A stretch of DNA of 19,217 nucleotides, taken from assembly GCA_946478895.1 (NCBI GenBank), contig CAMLDY010000046.1, positions 1 to 19,217 of the forward strand, given 5' to 3'. The translations under genes were made by a program, and so were the position numbers. The DNA is from an uncultured Gemmatimonadota bacterium. Lineage in GTDB: Bacteria > Gemmatimonadota > Gemmatimonadetes > Gemmatimonadales > Gemmatimonadaceae. This document shows positions 1 through 7,471 of this stretch, one piece after another. The notes beneath the pieces were generated by a model. That model worked only from the letters and a program-made list of their open reading frames with translations. It was not told the DNA's origin and searched no databases. Within the stretch, counting starts at the first letter, position 1. Every line of letters starts with the position of its first letter.

Positions 1-2
1 TT

Positions 3-161
3 CAGGAAGCGATTTCTCCACCGAGTCGCGGGTCAGCAATGCAGAAAGCATTCCCGCCACCACTCGACATGGCAATTGGTTATCGTGCGCCCTACTCTCC
101 GGCGAAACACAATCGCAATGGCTTCCCAAAGTTTTTCCTCTCTGTACGCTACGCGACGTAA
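3..161 (+). CDS. Possible C-terminal end of an upstream gene (partial)
   Basis: This frame is open from the left edge for 52 codons and stops with TAA at 159-161, four bases before the ATG at 166. That spacing would suit the last gene of an operon feeding into the substrate-binding protein. The translated tail (ending FFLSVRYAT) matches nothing I recognise. Third-position GC is only about half, so the coding signal is weak. A second frame is also open here, but it is arginine-rich and looks like a shadow. Confidence 0.25.
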   Translation, partial: QEAISPPSRGSAMQKAFPPPLDMAIGYRAPYSPAKHNRNGFPKFFLSVRYAT

Positions 162-165
162 GCCA

Positions 166-1110
166 ATGCGATTCATAATCGGGCTTAGCCTCGCGTCGCT
201 GCTTGCTGCCGACGTATGGGCACAAACCCCCGCCGTCACGATCTTGCGGATCGGGATCGTGACACCGGTTTCGGCGCTGACGGATGCCGAGAGATCCACG
301 CTCGAGGGAATCCGACTTGGCGCAACCGAGGCCGCGCAGACTGCCGGACTTTTCGGCGCTCACGTTGAGAAGTTCGAGGCCAGCGGTGATGGTGCGCATC
401 GCGGTGCTGTGCGGGCCGCGCAGTTCCTGTCATCGGCGCGTAAGGTTCAGGTGCTGATCGCTGTCGCCCCCGGCGACGTCGATGGGGTCGCGAGATTCGC
501 GGAAGATCATCACCTGATTTTTCTGGACGTCGCTGCACGCGATATGGGCGCGCGGAACGCGTGCCGGCGGCACTCCTTCCACATCGAGGCTAGCGAGCTG
601 ATGTACTCGAACGCGGCAAGACAATTTGCAGCGAATGGAAACGCGCATCCGAATGCGCGCGCGAAGAGTTCCGTGGCACTCTGGGACTCGCACCTGGAGC
701 GGTTCGGTGCGAGTCAGCTCAACGACCGCTATGCCGCCGCCGCGAAGCGCGCCATGGATGGGCCAGCGTGGGCAGGATGGGCGGCGATAAAGATCGTGTC
801 CGAGGCGGCGCTTCGAACTGGTTCGGCTGATCCGACGCGCATCATCGCCTACCTCGAAGCGCCCACCACGCAGTTCGATGGGCATAAGGGGTGGCCGCTT
901 TCGTTCCGGCTCGCGGACCACCAGCTGCGACAGCCACTATATATAGTTGTGCCCGCCAGCGCTGCGTCCGCGGCGGGGTCGCCCCGCGTCATCGACGTTC
1001 CCGATCTGCGATCTGTTTCGACCAACGGCCCCGACGATCGCTCGACCGTCAATGCACTCGATCGACTCTCGGCTGGCGGCACTGTTCGGTGCGCCTGGAG
1101 CTCTCGATGA
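166..1110 (+). CDS. ABC transporter periplasmic substrate-binding protein, PQQ-dependent alcohol dehydrogenase system type
   Basis: Predicted periplasmic binding protein of the group linked to PQQ-dependent alcohol oxidation (TIGR03863-like, recognised from memory). I chose the ATG at 166 because it opens a clear signal peptide (MRFIIGLSLASLLAADVWAQ); the longer frame from 76 has a non-signal, basic N-terminus. Downstream are a receptor-like segment (LRIGIVTPVSALTDAERSTL), a cysteine near residue 132, and the family-like C-terminal part with AWAGWAAIKIVSEA, RTGSADP and LRQPLYIVVPA. At 314 residues it is shorter than relatives as I remember them; the loss seems to be in the middle, between RQFAA and the ASQLNDRY segment. 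It overlaps the next gene by ATGA, so the two are probably translated together. The ligand is unknown. Confidence 0.75.
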   Translation: MRFIIGLSLASLLAADVWAQTPAVTILRIGIVTPVSALTDAERSTLEGIRLGATEAAQTAGLFGAHVEKFEASGDGAHRGAVRAAQFLSSARKVQVLIAVAPGDVDGVARFAEDHHLIFLDVAARDMGARNACRRHSFHIEASELMYSNAARQFAANGNAHPNARAKSSVALWDSHLERFGASQLNDRYAAAAKRAMDGPAWAGWAAIKIVSEAALRTGSADPTRIIAYLEAPTTQFDGHKGWPLSFRLADHQLRQPLYIVVPASAASAAGSPRVIDVPDLRSVSTNGPDDRSTVNALDRLSAGGTVRCAWSSR

Positions 1111-2108
1111 GAACGAATGCAGTTTGGTCCATCGCGATTGCCGGCGCGTGCGCCGTCGCTGGTCTCACCCCCGTTCGGGCCCGCGCTCAGGCCGGATCGC
1201 TGCTGGCGGTGAGCAATGAAGGCTCGCACACCATCACCCTCATCGATGCGCGCACCCTCAAGGTTGTGCGCACCATCCCGGTGCCGCAGCGCCCGCGCGG
1301 AATCGAGTTCGCGCCCGACGGGAAGAGCGTCTTCGTTGCCCTCAGCGATACCATGAAGCACGTCCACGGCAGCGGCGACGCGATCGTCTCGATCGATCTT
1401 GCGCGCGGCAGGATTGCCTCGGTTTTCCCTGCCGGCACCGATCCCGAGCGCTTTGTGATCACGCCCGACGGGAAGCGACTCTACGCCGCCAACGAAGACG
1501 GCAGCTGGGCATCGGCGACGGACATCGCGACGCGAAAGGTCATCGCGACCCTCGTGGTTGGGATCGAGCCCGAGGGTGTCGCGGTGTCACCCGATGGTCG
1601 CTGGGTTTACGTCACGGCGGAAACGAGCAACAGCGTTTCGGTCATCGACACCAAAGCCAACAAGGTGGTGGCGAATTTTCTCGTCGACGTGCGACCCCGC
1701 TCGGTCGCATTCTCGCCCGATGGTCGCCGCGCCTACGTGACCGCCGAGATCGGCGGGACTCTCACCGTCATCGACACCAAGTCCAGATCGGTGCTCACCA
1801 CGATCCCGCTCGAGCGACGCCAGGGCAAGCCGGTCGGCGTCGCAGTATCCCCCGACGGAAAGTGGGTCTACGTCGCAAACGGCAACGCCAACGCAGTGTC
1901 TATCGTCGATGCCGCGAAGAATGCGGTAGTCGGCCGTATCCCCGTTGGCCGGCGTCCGTGGGGCATCGCGATCTCCCCGGACGGCCGCACCCTCTACACC
2001 GCAGACGGGCTCTCCAACCAGGTGAGCGTCATCGACGTCGCCACCCGCCGCGTGAAGGCGACGGTCAAGACGGATAAGCAACCGTGGGGCGTTGCTGTTT
2101 CCCCGTAG
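1107..2108 (+). CDS. YVTN-family beta-propeller protein, PQQ-dependent catabolism associated
   Basis: Exported seven-bladed beta-propeller, similar to the 'PQQ-dependent catabolism-associated beta-propeller' group (TIGR03866-like). The ATG at 1107 overlaps the previous stop (ATGA) and is preceded by GGAG at 1097-1100; the reading frame extends further upstream but only through the preceding gene. A signal peptide covers about residues 1-28, with cleavage likely after ARA. The mature part is repeats of about 42 residues carrying SPDGRWVYV / SPDGKWVYV / SPDGRTLYT and S-V-I-D strands. No catalytic residues are apparent; such proteins usually act as binding or scaffold partners of periplasmic quinoprotein systems. 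Pairing with the substrate-binding protein supports that setting, although the dehydrogenase itself is outside the window. Confidence 0.85.
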   Translation: MRTNAVWSIAIAGACAVAGLTPVRARAQAGSLLAVSNEGSHTITLIDARTLKVVRTIPVPQRPRGIEFAPDGKSVFVALSDTMKHVHGSGDAIVSIDLARGRIASVFPAGTDPERFVITPDGKRLYAANEDGSWASATDIATRKVIATLVVGIEPEGVAVSPDGRWVYVTAETSNSVSVIDTKANKVVANFLVDVRPRSVAFSPDGRRAYVTAEIGGTLTVIDTKSRSVLTTIPLERRQGKPVGVAVSPDGKWVYVANGNANAVSIVDAAKNAVVGRIPVGRRPWGIAISPDGRTLYTADGLSNQVSVIDVATRRVKATVKTDKQPWGVAVSP

Positions 2109-2116
2109 AGCCTCAC

Positions 2117-2186
2117 GTGGCCTGGCTGGCCACCATATGAACTGAAGCGGGCAGCCGTTAGCCTGACAGCAGTTACGCCGACAGCT
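2117..2186 (+). repeat. Dispersed repeat family A, copy 1
   Basis: A 70-bp unit beginning with a hairpin (GTGGCC, five-base loop, GGCCAC) and ending in ACGCCGACAGCT. It is about three quarters identical by eye to the reverse complement of 9192-9261, and it shares its second half with 8973-9034. Similarity to copy 2 may continue past the end (CGTCCGGAT at about 2190-2198). It lies just 8 bp beyond the beta-propeller stop codon, where REP-like elements often sit. Confidence 0.7.
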
Positions 2187-2213
2187 AAGCGTCCGGATAG
2201 AGCTGGATTTTCG

Positions 2214-2257
2214 CAAAGAAAAAAGGGAAGAGCGACAAACCTCGCCGCTCCTCCCTT
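2214..2257 (-). terminator. Rho-independent terminator of the sigma/DUF4097 operon
   Basis: On the minus strand a 14-bp stem (AAGGGAGGAGCGGC pairing with GTCGCTCTTCCCTT, two G-U pairs, 7-nt loop) runs straight into TTTTTTCTTT. The stem is 2223-2236 / 2244-2257 and the T-run is 2215-2224. On the plus strand the same arms have two A-C mismatches and no T-run, so it is oriented for the minus-strand operon ending at 2414. Confidence 0.9.
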
Positions 2258-2264
2258 GTTCATA

Positions 2265-2399
2265 ATCCTCGATCAATCCGCGATCGTCGATGCCGTCAGT
2301 CCGCGTACTCGATCAGTCCGCGATCGGCGGTGCCGTTGGTCCGCGTACTCGATCAGTCCGCGATTATCGATGCCGTTAGTCCGAGTACGCAATCAGTCC
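2265..2399 (+). repeat. 40-bp tandem repeat, about 3.4 copies (family B core)
   Basis: Units at 2265-2304, 2305-2344 and 2345-2384, then a 15-bp partial unit. The consensus carries TCGATCAGTCCGCGAT and GATGCCGTTAGTCCG. The copies differ by point changes, so this is an aged array. A 31-bp core within the unit matches about 24 of 31 positions of a segment of the inverted repeat at 10980-11314. The array lies between the DUF4097 stop codon and the terminator, so it is probably transcribed. Confidence 0.85.
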
Positions 2400-2413
2400 C
2401 CAGCTACCGCGGT

Positions 2414-3262
2414 CTATTGTTTATGCAGCTCGATCGACCCATTCACGCTGCTCGCCCGCAGATCCCGCCCTCCATTGCCGATCGTTCCTGATGCGTGGCG
2501 CGGGCCGAAGCGGCCGGTAATGGTCAGTGGGAAATCGCTGTCGATCCCGCCGTGCACGGTGTCGAACCTGAAGTTCGCATCGAACCGCGCCGGGACGTAG
2601 ATCGCCACCGATCCGTTCACGGTCTTGAACTCCATATCGTCGTCGCCCTGCAGAGTGCTCATTCGCGCGTCGACGTTGCCGTTCACCGTTGTCGCCGTCA
2701 CCGGACCCGCCGCCGTCGCGACGTCAACGCCACCGTTCACCGTCGTCGCGCGCACCGGACCCGCGGCGTTCCTGACATCGACACCGCCGTTCACCGTGTT
2801 CGCGCGCACTTCGGCGCCCACGTCGCGCACCGACACCGCGCCGTTCACCGAATGCGCGCCGACCTTCACCGAGCGCGGCACCTTCACAGTGAACTTCACC
2901 GACGAATGGTTCTCGTTGTGATCGTTGTGGCGGATCTGATCCATCCCGCCGTCTTCGCAGCGGGCGTTGTCGTTCCAGATCGCGCAGATCGTCACGTTGC
3001 CGTTGGACTGCACCACCTCGAAGTGGATGTCGTCCATCTCGCGCCCGTTCGAGCGCTTCTCCGCCACCACGTGCACCATGTTGTCCGTGCTGGGCGAGAA
3101 ATCGACGGAGCCATTGATGTTGACGACGTGCATCCACCGCCCCGCGTCGACGCGTCCATCCCAGCGCCAGGTATTGGTGTCGCGTCCGTATTGCTGCTGG
3201 GCGCCGAGCGCCGGCACCGCGAGCAGGAGAGCCAGCGCTCCCAGGATCTTCGTGCTATTCAT
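2414..3262 (-). CDS. DUF4097-family exported beta-repeat protein
   Basis: Exported protein of 282 residues, last gene of the sigma-factor operon. I chose the ATG at 3262 because GGAGAG lies just upstream and a signal peptide follows (MNSTKILGALALLLAVPALG, cleavage near GAQ). The body consists of short degenerate repeats of the type VNGGVDV: about eight V/I-N/H-G-x-V/I turns spaced 17-30 residues apart, the pattern of DUF4097 proteins, which are predicted to form beta-solenoids. Two cysteines lie in the N-terminal third (CAIWNDNARC). The start overlaps the end of the upstream paralogue by 8 bases. The molecular role is unknown; envelope location follows from the signal peptide. Confidence 0.85.
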   Translation of the reverse strand: MNSTKILGALALLLAVPALGAQQQYGRDTNTWRWDGRVDAGRWMHVVNINGSVDFSPSTDNMVHVVAEKRSNGREMDDIHFEVVQSNGNVTICAIWNDNARCEDGGMDQIRHNDHNENHSSVKFTVKVPRSVKVGAHSVNGAVSVRDVGAEVRANTVNGGVDVRNAAGPVRATTVNGGVDVATAAGPVTATTVNGNVDARMSTLQGDDDMEFKTVNGSVAIYVPARFDANFRFDTVHGGIDSDFPLTITGRFGPRHASGTIGNGGRDLRASSVNGSIELHKQ

Positions 3263-4220
3263 CGTCTCTCCGGGTGGTTGAGTCTGCACCGCTGTTGATG
3301 ATTACGCGACCGCTGAAGGTCTCGGCGGTGACCCTTGCCCGGCCGTCGCCGATCGTGAACTCCACGCGACCGTCGCCGCGCCCTCTGCGCGGCGGGATCG
3401 TAACGGGGAAGTCGGTGGAGAGATCCCCGCTGAAGGTCTCGACGCTGAACTGAGCGCCTGCCCCCCGCGGAATGTTGAGCCTGATCTCGCCTGAATGCGC
3501 TTCGAATCCGTAGCGGCCGGAAGGCTCGATCGAGCCCGTGTAGGTGATGTCACCGCTCACAGTCTCCGTCCGCACATCCCTGGATTGGATACCTACAAGG
3601 TGGATATTGCCGCTCACCGAGCTCGCCTCGACGTTGCCAGTCACGTTTTGAGCGCGCAGGTCGCCGCTGACGGTCTCGGTGCGGAGATTTCCATTCACGG
3701 CAGCGACTCTCACCGATCCCGAAACCGATTCGGCGTTGACCGACCGGACACCATCGCTGACCTCGACATCGCCGCTGACGCTGGTCGCGTCGATCTCGCC
3801 CTGCGACCCGCTGGCGGTAACGTCGCCCGACACAGCCTCCAGAATCAGCCTCGCACCCCTCGGCACCGAGACATCGTAGCGGGCGTCACCGACGTTGTGA
3901 TTGCGATGTCTGCGATTGCCATCGTAGTCATCGCTGTCGTCGACACTTAGGCTCACTCGCGACGAGTTGGCGCTGAACTCGAGCCTGCCGCTCTCGATCG
4001 ACGCGGAGATTTTCACGTCCTGACGGTCCCAGCCCGTGACCCGGATTCGTCCCGAGATCAGAGAGAGATCGACAGCGCCGCCGCGATCCAGCTTCACCGT
4101 CGTATCGATGCTCGTGATACCGCGGATCTGCACCCCGTCCTGCCCCCGCGCCGACAAGGGCGCGGCTGCAGCAATGACCGCGAATGCGATGATCCAGGAA
4201 ACCTTGAGTTGGTTTTTCAT
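3255..4220 (-). CDS. DUF4097-family exported beta-repeat protein (paralogue)
   Basis: Exported protein of 321 residues with a signal peptide (about 1-26, ending LSARGQ). From about residue 130 it carries a run of turns of the form SVSGDVEV, TVSGDLRA and TVSGDITY, with about a dozen S/N-G-x-V/L/I turns overall. Spacing is about 18-20 residues in the centre, as expected for a beta-solenoid. An acidic, histidine-rich stretch (DDSDDYDGNRRHRNHN) sits before the repeats. It starts one base after the anti-sigma stop codon, and its 3' end overlaps the next DUF4097 gene by 8 bases, so co-translation is likely. It shares the repeat design of its neighbour but uses SG rather than NG turns, so it is a diverged paralogue, not a recent copy. 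Function unknown. Confidence 0.87.
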   Translation of the reverse strand: MKNQLKVSWIIAFAVIAAAAPLSARGQDGVQIRGITSIDTTVKLDRGGAVDLSLISGRIRVTGWDRQDVKISASIESGRLEFSANSSRVSLSVDDSDDYDGNRRHRNHNVGDARYDVSVPRGARLILEAVSGDVTASGSQGEIDATSVSGDVEVSDGVRSVNAESVSGSVRVAAVNGNLRTETVSGDLRAQNVTGNVEASSVSGNIHLVGIQSRDVRTETVSGDITYTGSIEPSGRYGFEAHSGEIRLNIPRGAGAQFSVETFSGDLSTDFPVTIPPRRGRGDGRVEFTIGDGRARVTAETFSGRVIINSGADSTTRRDDE

Positions 4221-4221
4221 T

Positions 4222-5079
4222 TTATATGCTCGCCGGCATCATTGCCGCCGTCCGTAGCAGCTCGACCTTCTTGTCGAGCGCATGAGTTAGCTGATCACTT
4301 AGTAACCGGCTCGCCGGATCAGCGGCGAGGGCTGCCCTGCTCTGCTCGATCGCAGCGTCGATGATCTTGAGATTTCTCTCGATGATCGCAACGGTCGTCG
4401 AGTCGAGCACCGTTTTGCGCTGGCTGACGATCTTCTGAAGCATCTCGATCTCTCTGCCGTAAACCGCATCCGCGTGAGCCTGGTCAGCCGTCACGAACTG
4501 CGCGGCAACGCCTTGTCGACTCGCGGGCTGTGCACTCGCGAGCCGCGGAGTGGGAGATGTGGCAACACGAGCCGGGCCTCCGCCCGTCTCGGGAACCGAC
4601 GCCACGCTGCTCGAGGGTGCGAGCGAGTCGGGCGCGGACCCCGATCCATTCGCCGCGTTTGACTCATCTGGAACGTCCGCCGGTGTCGTGACCGCCACCG
4701 CGCTCGGTTGCGATGAACGGAGCGAGTTCGCGGTCAGCATGTAGGTGACGCCCGCGGTGCTGATCACCAGCGCTGCCGCAGCAATACCCATCCACGCCGG
4801 TGAGGTGCGACGTTCGCGCTTCGGGGCCGCGGCCAGCGGAATCACCGGTGCGGCGATGCGCGCCTCGATCCCTTCCCACAGATCGCGCGAAGGCGTCAGA
4901 TCGGGAAGCGTCGCGGCGTCCTTTCGAATGTTGTCGATGTCTCTCAGCAGACTGGCGCAACGCACGCACTCGCTCAGGTGTCCCTCGACCGCTGCGCGCG
5001 CGCTCTCCTCCAGCGTTCCCTCGAGGTAGTCGGGGAGCGCGGAATCGAATGCGTCGCAGGTCATGTTGGAGCTCGTCAT
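4222..5079 (-). CDS. Anti-sigma factor with zinc-finger (zf-HC2) domain
   Basis: Membrane-anchored anti-sigma factor of 285 residues that should bind and hold the ECF sigma factor encoded just before it. The N-terminal zf-HC2 signature is C8 plus H34-x3-C38-x2-C41, within EGHLSECVRCASLL. One transmembrane helix follows at about 95-115, then a Ser/Pro/Ala-rich linker (about 118-190) and a helical C-terminal region (about 200-280: REIEMLQKIVSQRK, IIDAAIEQSRAALAAD). The start overlaps the sigma stop codon as ATGA, the usual coupling that keeps the pair balanced. By family knowledge the periplasmic part senses stress or is cleaved; nothing in the sequence identifies the signal. Confidence 0.9.
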   Translation of the reverse strand: MTSSNMTCDAFDSALPDYLEGTLEESARAAVEGHLSECVRCASLLRDIDNIRKDAATLPDLTPSRDLWEGIEARIAAPVIPLAAAPKRERRTSPAWMGIAAAALVISTAGVTYMLTANSLRSSQPSAVAVTTPADVPDESNAANGSGSAPDSLAPSSSVASVPETGGGPARVATSPTPRLASAQPASRQGVAAQFVTADQAHADAVYGREIEMLQKIVSQRKTVLDSTTVAIIERNLKIIDAAIEQSRAALAADPASRLLSDQLTHALDKKVELLRTAAMMPASI

Positions 5080-5636
5080 CGTTCCAGTGCCTCTCTCAAA
5101 AGAAGTCTCGCGCGATGCAGCTGCGCCTTACTTCCGCCCGAGGTGATGCCCATCATCTCCGCAATCTCCTCGTGCTTGTAGCCTTCCACATCGTGGAGCA
5201 CGAAAACCCTTCGCGCTCCCGCCGGCAGTTTCGCAATCGCTTCCGCCAGGTCCATCCGTTCGATGTGCAGCGGAGCACGCGCTGTTTCGTCCCACCGCTC
5301 ATCGTCTACTTCACCTTCATCAGTTCTCGAGGCCTGCTTGCCTTCGATCTTTCTCGCATTCAGTACCACGTTTACCGCCAATCGATGCAGCCATGTCGAG
5401 AACGCGCTCTCACCCCTGAACTGCGGCAGCTTTTCCCACGTTCTCACGAACACGTCCTGGGTCAGCTCCTCGCCCTTCACTCTGCTGCCGGTCATCCGCG
5501 CGCAGATCGAGTAGACCCTGTTCGCGTGTGTCCGATACAGTCGCTCGAAGGCCTGGCGATCCCCGGCCGCGGCCAGAGCCACGTCCGTCGAATCACCCAT
5601 GGGCACTCGAACCACGTTTGAGAGCGCTCCAGCCAT
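5076..5636 (-). CDS. RNA polymerase sigma factor, ECF (sigma-70) family
   Basis: ECF sigma factor of about 186 residues. Region 2 is clear (GDRQAFERLYRTHANRVYSI, then TQDVFVRTWEKLPQFRG, then STWLHRLAVNVVLN), and region 4 has LPAGARRVFVLHDVEGYKH and the recognition helix EEIAEMMGITSGGSKAQLHR. An acidic linker lies between them. The open frame reaches 5741, but that start would sit inside a dyad likely to be regulatory. I prefer the ATG at 5636, which has GGAA about 9 bases upstream; the ATG at 5600 is the other candidate. It is the first gene of a tight operon with its anti-sigma factor and two DUF4097 proteins, which are probable members of its regulon. Confidence 0.92.
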   Translation of the reverse strand: MAGALSNVVRVPMGDSTDVALAAAGDRQAFERLYRTHANRVYSICARMTGSRVKGEELTQDVFVRTWEKLPQFRGESAFSTWLHRLAVNVVLNARKIEGKQASRTDEGEVDDERWDETARAPLHIERMDLAEAIAKLPAGARRVFVLHDVEGYKHEEIAEMMGITSGGSKAQLHRARLLLREALER

Positions 5637-5718
5637 CTGATTGAGTTCCGGGACTTGTTGCGTGATTGGATAGCTCGAGAGGCTCAATGGTTTGAATGCG
5701 CCGCAATGGGTTCTTCCT

Positions 5719-5746
5719 GTGGCTGCGAATATGACAGCCACGTTCC
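5719..5746 (-). promoter_or_regulatory. Candidate operator/promoter element upstream of the sigma operon
   Basis: A perfect 7-bp dyad, GTGGCTG / CAGCCAC with a 9-base spacer, occupies 5719-5741. Directly upstream on the minus strand is GGAAC (5742-5746), the usual -35 core of ECF promoters. I could not find a convincing -10 at 16-17 bases, so autoregulation is only a possibility. The dyad is 83 bases upstream of the preferred sigma start. Confidence 0.35.
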
Positions 5747-5809
5747 GCCCTTGGTTTGAACCTGATTCGGGCCCGCTTCGGAGCCTCGTTTAAGCTCGAT
5801 TACGGGGCC

Positions 5810-6922
5810 TTAACCAGGCTCGCCGGTCAGCCCCAATGCTGCTTTCAGCTCGCGCGAGCCTCGTTCGAGACCGCCCTCGGACTGGGCAACCAGAGTCGCG
5901 TGCCCAAGCTTTCGCTTCTCGATCGGCGCTTTGCCGTACAGGTGGAGATGCGCCCCCTCCACCGCCAATACGCATTCAGGCTGCGGGAGGTGTCCGATGA
6001 CGTTGAACATCACCGACCGCCCCCGCGGCGTGGTCACACCAAGCGGCATCCCGAGGATCGCGCGCAGGTGGTTCTCGAACTGACTGGTCTCGGCGCCTTC
6101 GATGGTCCAGTGCCCCGAGTTGTGGACCCGCGGCGCCATCTCATTGGCAAGCAGCTGTCCGTCGCAGGAGAAAAGCTCGAGCGCGAGAACGCCGACGTAC
6201 TCCAGGCGATCGAGTAGCCGCCGACAATACTCGATTCCGACGGCGGCGGTCTCCGGCGTCACACTGGGCGCGGGCGCGGTCGATTTTCGCAGGATTCCTT
6301 CCCGGTGAACATTCTGCACGGGGGGATAAAACACTTCGGCGCCAGTTGCTCCCCGCACTCCGATCACCGACAGCTCATGCTGGAACGAGACGAACTTCTC
6401 GACGATCAAACCACCCTCGGCTTTGCCGAGGTCCTCCCACGCCGGCTCCAGCGACGACGACTCCCGAATCACCGCCTGACCCTTTCCGTCGTAGCCCATG
6501 CGCCGGGTCTTCACCACCACCGGCAGGCCGATCGACGAGACCGCCGAGCGCAGATCGTTGAGCGTGTCCACCGGCGCGAACAACGGCGTTGGAATTCCCA
6601 ATGCCGTGAACATCTCCTTTTCCAGCAGCCGGTCCTGGGCTGTGCGCAGTGCCTCGACCGGCGGACTTACCTTCGCGCGTTCCGCGACGAATTGCACCGT
6701 CGACAACGGAATGCTCTCGAACTCGTAGGTCACGACGTCTACGTCTTCAAGAAACCGCTCCAGCGCTGCGTGATCGGTGTAATTGGCGGCGATCAGCTGA
6801 CCGATCTGACCGACCGGGGCGCCGGAGTTGGGGTCGAAGAATCGGAACTCGAGGCCCAGCTGATACCCGGCAAGGGCGAGCATCCGTCCGAGCTGGCCAC
6901 CGCCCAGCACTCCGACTCTCAC
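5810..6922 (-). CDS. purK: 5-(carboxyamino)imidazole ribonucleotide synthase
   Basis: PurK, 370 residues, full length. It uses ATP and bicarbonate to make N5-CAIR from AIR in purine synthesis and hands the product to PurE. It is an ATP-grasp protein: N-terminal nucleotide-binding-like loop LGGGQLGRM (6-14), ATP-grasp loop [10 protein letters not shown] (141-150), and the family signature [14 protein letters not shown] (260-273). The ATG at 6922 overlaps the purE stop codon (ATGA), and the two enzymes act in sequence, so coupling makes sense. No clear terminator follows. Confidence 0.97.
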   Translation of the reverse strand: MRVGVLGGGQLGRMLALAGYQLGLEFRFFDPNSGAPVGQIGQLIAANYTDHAALERFLEDVDVVTYEFESIPLSTVQFVAERAKVSPPVEALRTAQDRLLEKEMFTALGIPTPLFAPVDTLNDLRSAVSSIGLPVVVKTRRMGYDGKGQAVIRESSSLEPAWEDLGKAEGGLIVEKFVSFQHELSVIGVRGATGAEVFYPPVQNVHREGILRKSTAPAPSVTPETAAVGIEYCRRLLDRLEYVGVLALELFSCDGQLLANEMAPRVHNSGHWTIEGAETSQFENHLRAILGMPLGVTTPRGRSVMFNVIGHLPQPECVLAVEGAHLHLYGKAPIEKRKLGHATLVAQSEGGLERGSRELKAALGLTGEPG

Positions 6923-7419
6923 GCGCTCGCGGCCGGGTCGGGGTGAGCGAGGACGGTGTTGGTCTGCTCGGCGCGGAACGCGCGCAGTTTCTCCTTGATC
7001 TCGGGTCTGCTTGCCGCAACGATCGACGCCGCCAGCAGGCCGGCGTTGATCGCCCCCGCTTTCCCGATTGCCAACGTCCCAACCGGGACGCCGGCCGGCA
7101 TTTGCACGATCGACAGCAGCGAGTCGATTCCCTGCAGCGCCTTCGACTCCACCGGCACGCCGAGCACGGGGAGCGTCGTCTTCGCGGCAGCCATTCCCGG
7201 AAGATGCGCCGCGCCGCCGGCGCCGGCGATGATCACCTCGAGTCCCCGCTCTTCGGCAGATGATGCATACTCGAACAGCAGGTCGGGGGTGCGGTGAGCC
7301 GAAACCACCTTCGTCTCATGCGGTACACCGAGGGCATCGAGGATCTGGGCGGCGTGCTGCATCGTCTCCCAATCCGATTTGGATCCCATTATCAGTCCAA
7401 CCAGCGGTGTTACTGCCAC
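6919..7419 (-). CDS. purE: N5-carboxyaminoimidazole ribonucleotide mutase
   Basis: PurE class I, 166 residues. It converts N5-CAIR to CAIR, the step after PurK. Signature segments are GSKSDW (12-17), SAHRTP (40-45, with the catalytic histidine at 42) and [14 protein letters not shown]. The start is GTG at 7419, with GAGG 6 bases upstream. It lies 52 bp after rnhB and overlaps purK by 4 bases. Presence of purK alongside indicates the bacterial two-step route rather than the direct AIR carboxylase of animals. Confidence 0.97.
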   Translation of the reverse strand: MAVTPLVGLIMGSKSDWETMQHAAQILDALGVPHETKVVSAHRTPDLLFEYASSAEERGLEVIIAGAGGAAHLPGMAAAKTTLPVLGVPVESKALQGIDSLLSIVQMPAGVPVGTLAIGKAGAINAGLLAASIVAASRPEIKEKLRAFRAEQTNTVLAHPDPAASA

Positions 7420-7471
7420 TCGTTCCTCGGCTTGCGGTTATGCGTGACGCGGCGGCGTTGCGCCGATCGGA

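Larger units (their letters stand above)
2109..2413. other. Repeat-rich convergent intergenic region
   Basis: This gap separates the plus-strand beta-propeller gene from the convergent minus-strand DUF4097 operon. It holds, in order, a family A dispersed repeat (2117-2186), a minus-strand intrinsic terminator (2214-2257), and three and a half copies of a 40-bp tandem repeat (2265-2399). The small reading frame crossing it (2256-2600) is made of the repeat and antisense to a real gene, so I see no gene here. Confidence 0.8.

Noticed and set aside
2265..2399. Tandem repeat considered as a CRISPR array
   Set aside because: Units are directly adjacent with no unique spacers, and no cas genes are present.
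2495..3298. 267-codon plus-strand frame, rich in His/Val/Arg
   Set aside because: It is antisense to a clear DUF4097 gene with signal peptide and repeats; the open frame follows from GC-rich repeat codons on the other strand.
6305..6946. 213-codon plus-strand frame
   Set aside because: Antisense to purK with Arg/His-rich composition; no domain seen.
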